18,947 bases of DNA from Bacteroidales bacterium (GTDB taxonomy: Bacteria; Bacteroidota; Bacteroidia; Bacteroidales; Paludibacteraceae), in the NCBI GenBank assembly GCA_900769035.1, contig CAAGFD010000097.1:1-18947 (forward strand), read 5' to 3'. Positions 8,177 to 18,500 of this stretch are shown here, piece after piece. Positions within the stretch are counted from its first letter, which is position 1, and each line of letters begins with the position of its first letter. The notes under the pieces were generated by a model. It was given only the letters and a program-made list of their open reading frames with translations, searched no databases and had not been told where the DNA came from. The translations under genes and the position numbers were made by a program.

Positions 8177-8883
8177 TAGGTAAAGGACTCGAACACTCTT
8201 TCTCATCCAAGTATCTGAACGGTAGATTTTCGGAACTTGGTTTAAATGCGGAATATAAGTTATATGATTTGCCTAATATAGAGAGGATTATCGATTTTGC
8301 CTATGAGCATCAATTAGATGGATTTAACGTTACTATGCCTTATAAGCAAGAGATAATGCCTTATCTTACATCCATCACAAAGGAGGCTTTTGCTATCGGA
8401 GCCGTTAATTGTGTGAAGGTAGACGGTGATTCGCTTATCGGGTATAATACCGATTTTATAGGCTTTGAGAGTACTTTTATTCCTCTTTTGCCAAAAGAAA
8501 AAATAAAAGTCCTTGTATTAGGAAATGGAGGCGCTTCAAAGGCTGTGCAGTATGTACTACGTAAGCATAAAATAAATTTTACCGTAGTATCTCGCGTAAG
8601 CAATATTAACACTATCGGATATAAAGAGGTTACTGATGATGAGGTGAAAAAGCATAAAGTAATTATCAATACCACCTCGCTCGGTATGTACCCCGATAGT
8701 GATATGTACCCTATTATACCATATCATGCCTTGACGAGTAATCATATATTATACGATGTAATTTATAACCCGGAAATCACTCGTTTTTTGCAGTTTGGAA
8801 AGGATAAAAAGGCGCGAATTGAGAATGGACTCGGCATGCTTTATAAGCAAGCAGATGCTTCACTCGATATATGGCTGAAATAG
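8152..8883 (+). CDS. aroE: Shikimate dehydrogenase
   Basis: Reduces 3-dehydroshikimate to shikimate with NADPH, the fourth step after DAHP synthase entry into the chorismate pathway, in the cytosol. The 243 residues are somewhat short compared with about 272 in E. coli. All key features are present: substrate-binding HSFSS (15-19), catalytic Lys65 in NVTMPYK, Asn86 in GAVNCV, Asp101 in YNTDFIG, the nucleotide-binding loop GNGGAS (124-129), NTTSLGMYP, and the C-terminal NGLGMLYKQA helix. The start is fixed by QTKKFGLVGKGLEHS, typical of AroE N-termini, and lies inside the end of the DedA gene (25-nt overlap). It is the last gene of the run; a terminator follows 74 nt later. Confidence 0.95.
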   Translation: MQTKKFGLVGKGLEHSFSSKYLNGRFSELGLNAEYKLYDLPNIERIIDFAYEHQLDGFNVTMPYKQEIMPYLTSITKEAFAIGAVNCVKVDGDSLIGYNTDFIGFESTFIPLLPKEKIKVLVLGNGGASKAVQYVLRKHKINFTVVSRVSNINTIGYKEVTDDEVKKHKVIINTTSLGMYPDSDMYPIIPYHALTSNHILYDVIYNPEITRFLQFGKDKKARIENGLGMLYKQADASLDIWLK

Positions 8884-8956
8884 AGTATACTAATTTGTCA
8901 TATACAAAAGATGATATCAAAATAATCGTTAATAAATATTATTCTATATTATTTTT

Positions 8957-8990
8957 AGCCGTGCATCTAAAGGGGTGCACGGCTTTTATT
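8957..8990 (+). terminator. Rho-independent terminator after aroE
   Basis: A perfect 8-bp stem (gccgtgca 8958-8965 with tgcacggc 8976-8983), extended by an A-T pair, has a 10-nt loop and is followed by ttttattttatt. It closes the operon of five genes. Confidence 0.85.
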
Positions 8991-9335
8991 TTATTATTGC
9001 TGTATGGCGAATAACATCCTTACTAAAGAGGTTAATTTGGCACCACTTCGAACCTCCTCCTTCTTCTGATTAGAGTGTGGCTTTCTTACGAAATAATAAA
9101 GTTCAGAAATTATATTTGTTGTACTTTGGACATATTTTTTATCCTTTTTCGGGGTTAGCGGGCAGTAACAGTTTTTTAATATTAATAAAATTCGATTGCA
9201 GTAAAATAAAATTAAGTTAGTGTATTAATTGTATTATGCTTAGTTTTTGTTTATAAATACAAAAAATATTATAAAAATATATTACGTACAACCTTAAATT
9301 TATTAAATACTTTATGTCGAAAATTTTTCTGTTGA
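8991..9335. other. Intergenic stretch without a gene
   Basis: About 345 nt between the aroE terminator and the promoter of the giant gene. It grows steadily more AT-rich to the right. I see no gene, RNA, or convincing repeat in it. Confidence 0.5.
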
Positions 9336-9369
9336 TTTTTGGTGGAGCAAGAATAATTCATTATCTTTG
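9336..9369 (+). promoter_or_regulatory. Bacteroidetes-type promoter for the giant surface protein
   Basis: TTTTTG (9336-9341), a 20-nt spacer and TATCTTTG (9362-9369): the best promoter match in the window, with the same boxes and spacing as 87-119. The predicted start near 9376 leaves a leader of about 180 nt. Confidence 0.75.
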
Positions 9370-9396
9370 GCAGAATGAATTCAAATAGCAACTATT

Positions 9397-9473
9397 TATA
9401 TTGTCTTTATGTATCAAAACGGAGACAAATTATTACCAAACCGTTTGTATTTGATATTTATCAAGACAATATA
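9397..9473 (+). promoter_or_regulatory. Long imperfect hairpin in the leader of the giant gene
   Basis: An 11-bp perfect outer stem (tatattgtctt 9397-9407 with aagacaatata 9463-9473), then a 7-bp stem (tatcaaa 9412-9418 with tttgata 9450-9456) and a 4-bp stem (acgg 9419-9422 with ccgt 9441-9444) enclose an 18-nt loop. It lies about 20 nt after the predicted transcript start. No T-run follows, so it is not a terminator. It may control RNA stability or translation; the function is unknown. Confidence 0.45.
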
Positions 9474-9522
9474 TCTTTCCATCTTTTATGTTGCGTTGAG
9501 TTCGCAGTTGTTGAATTTATAA
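9409..9522 (+). CDS. Possible 37-codon upstream ORF in the leader
   Basis: An ATG inside the leader hairpin opens a 37-codon frame that ends 36 nt before the giant gene. The peptide starts MYQNGDKLLPNRLYLIFIK and has a hydrophobic C-terminal half (IYLSIFYVALSSQLL), like a small membrane or leader peptide. No ribosome-binding signal is visible and AT-rich sequence makes such frames common, so this is tentative. Confidence 0.15.
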   Translation: MYQNGDKLLPNRLYLIFIKTIYLSIFYVALSSQLLNL

Positions 9523-9558
9523 ATAATTTATAATATGTTTAACTAAAAATTAATGCTT

Positions 9559-12500
9559 ATGAAGAATTTTTTATTTTCGTTCTTATGCATAATCTGTTTG
9601 CTGGTCCCGTGGATGGACGTTGGAGCGCAGACAGTGTTGTATGAAGAGGGTTTTGAAAATGGAACCCCAACGGGCTGGGCGGTTTCCGGTACGGCGTCAT
9701 CCAGTTATAACTGGCAGGTAAGTACAAGGAGTGCTCATACAGGCTCTTATTCTTACGTGTTTGATAGTTATAATGCGTCTCGCGGTCAGGAAGGAATTTT
9801 AATTTCCGCTCCTATAGCTATTACTTCATCAGAAATGGTGTTAAGTTTCTGGTTGAAGAATCCGAAAGGTGGTGCGCTCAGTGTTTATATTTCAACTGAT
9901 GGCGGTACTACTTATCGTAATAATCCGCTTGATACAAACATCACCAATCTTGCAGATTGGACCGAGTATTCTTATCCATTAAGCAGTTACACAGGTCAAT
10001 CAATCTCTTTGGTTTTCTACTCTGTTAGTAACTGGGGTAGTGGCGATGCATATCATTACTTGGATGATGTAGTGATTCGTGAGGCTGCTTCTTGTGCTCA
10101 ACCGATAGATTTTTCTGTCGTTGCTCTTTCTCAAACTGCGGCTACTATAAACTGGACTGTAGCTGATGAGGGTGATGTACCTTCTGTATTTACATTGAAT
10201 GTGTATGATGACGGAGGTAATTATATTTATAACAATCAGTCAATTACTCCTACAGTACAAGGTACTTCATTTACCTATGCATTGGCGGGTTTAACTGCTA
10301 ACACCAAATATAATGTCACCTTAAAAGGCGATTGCTCTGCTAATTATCGCGGAACGTCTGCTATTTCCGATATTTTTGAATTTACTACATTGTGTAATTC
10401 TATTTCTTTACCATTGGTAGATAATTTCAATAATGCCACAACTTCTCAAAAGCCTGATTGTTGGTTTATCGTTGATGCACCTTCTACAAGCACGTCGATT
10501 TCAGAGACTCAAGTATATGGCACTTCCGGAAAATCTTTTAAATTACAACCTTCTCAATCTACATCAAGTATCGTGGCAACACGCCAAATTGCACATGCTG
10601 CCAATGATATGGAGGTAGACTTTATGTACTATGCTCCTGCCGGTACAACGCTCAATGTTGGTCTTATGAGTGACGTCAGTGATATGTCTACTTTCGAGAC
10701 ACTCTATTCTCTTGAGGTATCGGATGAGCACCATAATGCTTGGAGAAATTATCGTTTTGTAACTTCAAATACCGCTCAAGGTACAGTTCAAAATCTTAGT
10801 GTGGTTTTTGCCGTTTCTTCCGGTACTTCATCTTCTTCTTATCTCGATAATGTAGATATCCATACAATACCATCTTGTTTACGCCTTGAAGATTTGGAGG
10901 TTACTAATTTAGATTCAATTAGTGTTACATTAAATTGGACAAATTATTCAGCTACTCCTTCTGGAAATTATGTGGTAGAGGTTTTCAATGTAGAAGATTC
11001 TACGGTTAATTACGTTAATGCAACTACATGTCCTGTTACATTGAATAATTTGAATGAGAATACTACTTATCAATTCAGAGTACGTAATGTATGTGCGAGC
11101 AGTGATTCAAGTCAATGGAGTTTGCCAATGATGGTTACTACTCAATGTAAATCAATTAAGACGCTTCCTTATTTAGAAGATTTCGACTCCGAAAGTATAA
11201 TTCCGGTTTGCTGGCAAGTATTGCTACCGGGATGGTCGATTTACACCGGCGGTTCTTCTTCATATACGCATGCCGGTAACTCTTTGAAGTCTCCTGATTC
11301 ACAGAATGGTCATTACCTTATAGCTTCTCAGGCTATTAACGTGCCTACTGTTAATGGTTATGACCTCAGCTTCTGGATGTATCGTATGCAAGGAAATACC
11401 TGGCAGTATGAAAATGAAAAAGCTCTCATTTGGGTTAATAATACTCCTTCATTAGAGGGTGCTATCTTGCTCGACTCTATTCATGCCCATGCCGCTCTCT
11501 ATCCTGTAGAAGATATTTTTAACTCCGGTATGGTACAATATGTTTATCCTATTCCTATGCAAGGAACAGTATATATATTGTTTGAGACATTTCATGCTTG
11601 GGGTACTTCTATGTACTTCGATGATGTTACCGTAGAGGAGCATGTTTGTAAAGGTAAGGTTGGCAATCTCTCTGTAGTTCCTAATTTTTCAAACAATACT
11701 ATCAAGGCAACATGGAATACAAAAACGGAAGAAACTCAATGGCTCGTTGATTTCATGCTCAGAGATAATAGCGATACATTATATAATGTAAAAGACGTCC
11801 TTGTTAATAATATGGAGTATGTTTACGACTTTACTTCATTCTTCGTGAATAATTCAAATTATAGTTATTCTATAAGGGTTAGAGCATTATGTGCGGGTAA
11901 TGATACTATCGAGCCGGGTATTTCTATTATCGGTTCATTTAAAACTCCTTGCTCTGCAATAAGTCTTCCTATCGTCGAAAGCTTTGAGGGTAGTGAATTC
12001 CCACCTAGTTGCTGGTCATCTTATACCGACCCTAATAGTGAGGAAGCTGATAATATATGGGAAATAAATACATATGCTTCAAATGTACAAACAGGTGTTA
12101 AATCTGCTAAGTTCCCGGATGCACAAGCCATTACAATAGGTTATCTCAGTACTCCGGCTTTCAATGCAGAAGCAGGTAAAGATTATCAGATTTCTTATTA
12201 TCAATATAAGTATGATGGTTCTAATACTTCTAAATTACGTGAAGGTATTACTATTTGGTTGTCAGAAACTCCATCCGATACTACAAATGCTATTAAGCTG
12301 GGCTTTGAGTCTCGTTACGATCAACAAGATGTTATTTCATCTTACGGAATGTATAAATATACATACGAATTTACCGTTCCTCAAAATGGCAATTACTTCA
12401 TCATTATTCAAGCTACTCAAGAATGGGGTAGTTCCAATTATGTTGATGATATAATGGTAATGGAAAAACCGAGATGTTCTAATACCGATGTAGCTAATTT

Positions 12501-15500
12501 CTCTGTAGAAGGGTTGATTGATGGTGTAGAGATTACAGTATCCGACACTCTTATCAATACGATAGAGTTCGTAATTTGTAGCGAGGATGCTATCGTTCCT
12601 GATTCTATTAAGAATACTGATATTCATTCTACATTCAACCTTACAGCATCAGATAGAACGGTTACTATCAATGGTTTACAGCCTGAAACTACATATAATT
12701 TATTCTATCGTAATGTATGTGATACCACTTCGAATGAGTATTCTGCATGGAGCATGATGCCTATTACATTCAGAACCAAATGTGCTCCGTTTACAGTAAA
12801 TGATAGTACCGAATTCTTCGATGGTTTTGAGACTTATAATCAAGGCGATTATTTAAATGATGAAAACACTTGTTTGGTTGTTCAATCAAATTCTTTCTTC
12901 TATGTAAAAGGAGGTCTCGGTAGTAGTGTTTCTTATTCAGGTACACAATGTGTTCCTTATGCAGGAAACAATCAACTTGCTATCAGATATAGCTCTAATG
13001 GAAGTATTAAACGTGCTTTGAATTTGAAAGCCGGTAAGAACTATGAGGTATCTGTTTATACTCGTTTGGATAAACTATATCCTACTTCACCTGAGTGTGC
13101 TTCCATCTCGTTATTCTATCATGCCGAAGATGCAACAGAAAATGTTTATTGTTTGCCTAGAACATTTGTTACTGCCAATGAGTGGACTAAGTATGCTGCA
13201 TACTTCACAGTGCCTGCCGATGGTATTTATTATGTAGGAATGGAAGAATCACAAAATGGTGATCCTTGGTATATGGCATTCGATAATTTCAGAGTAAGAG
13301 AAGTATCATGTGCACCTCCTACTCAAGCCGAAATTCTCAATATTACCAATAATTCTATTGATGTACAAATTACAAGTGAAGGCTTTACAACTTGGGAGGT
13401 ACGTGTATGTACAAGTTTGCCTGATATTACTTTGGCAGCTCCTCAAGCTGTTGTCATTGATACTATTACTTCTACATCATTTACTATCAATGATTTACAA
13501 GCAAATACCGACTATTGGTATATAGTACGTACATTGTGTAGTGAAAGAAATTCCGATTGGACTACTCCTGTTCATTTTATTACCAGCTGTGTAGAACAGA
13601 ATGTACCATATACAAACTCTTTCGAAACAGAAGTTGACGCACGTTGCTGGCGTAATGTAGGTAATGAAAGTTCTGTAATGACGCTTTCTTCTACATATGC
13701 AAAATTCGGTGAATCTTCATTAAAACTCTCCGAAGCTACTATAGTTTCTCCGAAGTTCAATGTCACTTCTTTGAGTAATTATATGATTACCGGTTGGGTA
13801 TATGCCGTACAAGACTCTGCATCTACAATAGATTTCGGAGTGGCTACAAACCCTAGCGATATCTCTACCTTCGAATTGGTATCTTCTGTAGATATTCATA
13901 ACAGCAATACATGGACAGAGTTTACCGCATATTTCAATGTGCTTAACGACCCTGATTACGTAGACTTTGTAAATGCTCAATACATTACTATCTCTACCGG
14001 AGGTGGACATACTTACTATTTTGATAATATCTCAGTAGAAGTTGTTCCTACATGCCCTAAACCGGCATCCGTTGTAGCTGCAATTAGCGGAGTTGGTGAG
14101 GTACAATTGACATGGGATGCCCCGGCAACCGCTACTAGTTATGTAGTTGCTACTTATAAAGGTGCTTCATTGGTTGGTGAAACAGTTGTTACATCAAATA
14201 CAGCAACTATTTCCGGCTTGCAAGCAGTTACCAATTATTACTTCACTGTAAGAGCTATCTGTGCTGCAAACGATTCTTCAAGTGTCTCTTATTCAAATAC
14301 TATTAAGACTCCTTGTGCAGATATAACTTTGCCTTATTTCTCTGATTTCGAGCATAATTTAGGTGAATGTTGGGAAATTTCAAGCACTGTAGAAAACCCT
14401 ACTTCTTCTAACCAAAGATGGCAATTCGGCTCTTATTACTACAATTTTTATGCTTATTTGGCAAGTGGTTCAGGAGCTGATACTGCATACCTCGTTTCTC
14501 CTACATTTACTATACAAGATAATAATGGTATAGTATTGGAACTCGATGGATATAACAGTTCTACAGCTTCTAATACCCCTATTCTTTATTCTATGGATAG
14601 AGGAGCTACTTGGGATACACTTCAAACTGCATTGTTCCCGCTCACCACGCGAAGCAAACGTAAATATACTATGCCTAATATCGGTCCTGGTACTATTACG
14701 TTTAAATTCGTTTCGGAATATCGTCCTGCAGGTTACCTCTATATCTTTGGATTTAATGTAGAAGAGATAGAAGATTGCAACAGACCGCAAACGGTAAATA
14801 CAATGGTATCGGGTAATTCCGTTGACGTTACTATTGTTGATACCGTAGCTGCTCATACTCAATGGCAATATGTATATGGTGTAGGTGATATAGACCCTAA
14901 TTCCATGACTCCTATGGTTACAAGTAGCAAAACATTTACTATTAATGATTTGCAACTCAGGTCTAATTATACTTTATACGTACGTACTTATTGTGGAGAT
15001 TCTGACGTGTCTACTTGGTATACTCCTTATAGCTTTACTACCGGTTGTGGATTAATGTCATTGCCTTACTTCGAAGGCTTTGAAGATTTGGAAACTATTT
15101 ACGATGCATTTGACAATAAATGTTATAAATTCTTCACTACCGGCACAAATCCTCTTACTTCTACATCAGGCTATCCACGCTTGCATATTGCTGATCCAAG
15201 TACTGGCTACGGAGCAAATGGCACACAAACTGTAAGATGGGTATCTTCTGCTCAATATCCTATATATTTACAACTTCCTCAATTCGAATTGGATGTTAAT
15301 GAGATTGAACTTTCATTCAACTATAGAAATGAAGATATATATGAAGATGAAAACACTAATATAATTGCAGGTATTATGCTTCCTGATAATCCTGCTTCAT
15401 TCTTAGCCGTACATACTTGTCCTTTACAAACTAACATTGCTACTCGAGTAACCCTCGATTATTCTCAAATGTTGCCTGAAGCAGATTATACCGGATATGT

Positions 15501-18500
15501 TGTAGCATTTAAATATGGAGAAGGTCCTGCTAATTATTATTATGCTTCCGTAGATGACATCACGGTAATCTCTAAAGTAAAATGCGGTACGTCTCCAAAA
15601 GCTACATTAAGTGCTATTACTACACAATCCATAACATTTGCATTAGATTATTTCGCCGATTCTCTTGAAATTGGATATGGACTTGCCGGAACATCTGTAG
15701 AGAATACTACAAGAGCTTACACCACAGCATATAATTACTCATTAAGTAATCTTGCTACAAGTACTGCTTACGATTTTTATATTCGTAATATTTGTGGTGG
15801 TAATGCAGGTGACTGGGTTGGCCCTTATACCTATTCTACTTTCTGTGACACTATCGTTGTTACCGAAGCTACACCTTGGGTAGAAGACTTCGACAATACA
15901 GGCGCAAACAGATATCCGCAATGCTTCTATACTTTGAAGTCAAACGAAGTAAATGGTGTTACTTACCCTACTGTTGTAGATACAATTGTTTCTACATCTC
16001 CATCAGCACTTGCTATGAAGGGTGCAAACATCATCTCACTTCCATTGTTTGATCAACCTTTATCTACTTATCGCCTCTCATTCTATGCAAAAGGTACAGG
16101 AACAATCTATATCGGTACCGTTAATGATATTGACGCCGGTAGCTTCAATTCATTGACTTCCGTTGCATTGAGTTCTGGAGTAAATTATAACGACATAGAT
16201 TTAAGCTATTACTCAAATATTCAAGGTAATAAGTTGGCATTCAAGACAAATACCGGAGCCGACTTGTTTATCGACAGCGTTTGCGTGAAGATTAAACCAG
16301 AGTGCTTCGTACCTCGTAATTTTGCTGTAAGTTCGGTATTAGACTCTTCTATTGTAATATCCTTCACGCTTTCTCAAATTGCCGAAGGCTTTGAGTACAT
16401 GGTTTATAATGCTACTGATACAATATCTAATACAGTATCAGGAATTTATAGAACTTATAATATAGAAGGTCTTAACCCTAATACAAGTTACTCTGTTGCT
16501 ATTCGCTCATTGTGCGAGGGTGCCTCTACTACCGATTGGACGGATGCCGTATCATTCACTACCTCGAATACTTTACTTGGAGCTCCGTTTGTTATTGATT
16601 TTGAAAATGATGCAATGAATGCTAATTTGCAGATGTTAAATTCTACATCTTCAAATAAATTCATTATCGGAACGGATATTAATGCAGTTAAAGACGGCTT
16701 AAAAGCGTTGTATATCTCTAACAATAATTCTGCTTATGGATATGGAATTAATTCTGCAGCATCCAACTTTGTAGTGTTACCTACTAAGTTTACTCGCGGT
16801 AAGTATGTAATTTCTTACGATTGGAAGTGCTTTGGTGAGTCATCATACGACTATGCAAGAATTTTCCTTGCTCCTATAGATATGCAATTTATAGCTAGTA
16901 CAACTACTATTTCAGGATTGAGTTCTTATGAAATACCGGAAGGCTGTTACTCATTGGATAACGAAACCAGATTAAATGACCAAGTTACTTGGCATCGTAA
17001 TAGTGTGGAAGTCACCGTTTCAATGGATATGGCTGCTAAAATTGTAATATTCTGGCGTAATGACGGATCAGATGGAGATCAACCACCTATTGCTATCGAT
17101 AATTTCGTTATCGAAAAGATGGTATGTATGGAAGGTCTTGATTCAGTTAAGGTAGATAATATAACAGCTACTTCTGCCAGCTTCTTGGCTTATCCAAATC
17201 CTGAGATTCACGACTCTGTTGGTTATGTAATCTACGATGAAAGTGACGCCGTTGTCGACTCTGCCGTTGTCAACCTTTCTGGCTCAAATTCTATAGTTAT
17301 CAATAATCTTAACGATAACACAACTTATACTGTTGAATTCTGGGGCTATTGCGATGGTGGTGCAACTGCAAAAGTTACAGGCGAGATTACTACCGATTGT
17401 CTCCCTTACGTTGTAGATAGTGCTAATCCGTTCTTCGAAGGATTTGAGTCTGTCGAAACTTTTGTATATTTCTCTAACGTCATGAATTGTTGGAATGATA
17501 AGTTAATATACGGTAGTGACGACCTCTATTCTTTGTCCGGAACGTCTACTAATCCTGGTTATCGTGCTTATAAAGGTGTTCAGGGATTCCGTCTCTATTC
17601 TAATACAGAGAGATATATCTCCAGATTATTTAACTTACAGCCGGGCTCTTACGAAATCTCTTTGTGGGCTGAGCAAAGTACAGAAGTAGGAAGTACAATC
17701 TCTATTAAATCGAGATTGACAACCGAAGAGCAAGAAAACGTGCTCGTTTCACAAACTATTGGTAATAAATACGAGCCTGTAGTAGTTAAATACGATGTAG
17801 CCGTTGCAGGTATCTATGAAATCGGATTCTATCTCAATACACGTAATGCAAGCGGATATGTTGCTATCGATAATATTTCCGTTAAAATGACAGACTTGTA
17901 TCAACCGAAACAAATCGTTGTTACAGATATTGCAACTCATAGTGCAGTTGCTAAATGGAGTACTATCGAAGATAAACACTCTGTACGAGTATTTACTAAC
18001 GATACTATTTTAGTACTTGATACACTGTTAACAAATGGTCAAGATACCCTCTTAATAGAAGGATTGAATAGCGCTACCGAATATCTCGTTTCCGTACGTG
18101 CCGTAAGTGCTACTAATGCAACTACCGATTCTATTTCAGCATTATTCACCACAATGTGTGATATTTACAGTTATTACTCTAATGATTTCGATTCTGAAGT
18201 ATTGGCATCGCGTCCTAAATGTTGGGAATTGGAAGCATATACAAAAGCCGGATTACCTTATGTTACAAATTATACTCAATGGCAAGTAAGTAATGTTTCT
18301 TATTTGCAAGGAAGAACGGCTTTGGCTATACGTAACTCTTTCATTGAGGAAGGTAGCGTAAATATGGTTTATTCTCCTGAAATGACAGTAGATATGCCTA
18401 AGTTGTTGCAATTCGACTACTTTAATAATTGCGCTAATGCAGTCGGACAAGACGACTCACTCGTAGTAACTATCGTTTCAAACGGTGTAGAATCGGCTCC

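Noticed and set aside
8871..9014. 47-codon frame overlapping the end of aroE (MAEIEYTNLSYTKDD...)
   Set aside because: It runs straight through the perfect terminator hairpin, which supplies its C-terminal half. At most a remnant of a lost downstream gene.
9504..9514. gcagttgttga in the leader, resembling the 28-nt element
   Set aside because: Only about 8 core bases match, it lies downstream of the promoter rather than 76 nt upstream, and it lacks the gagagta end.
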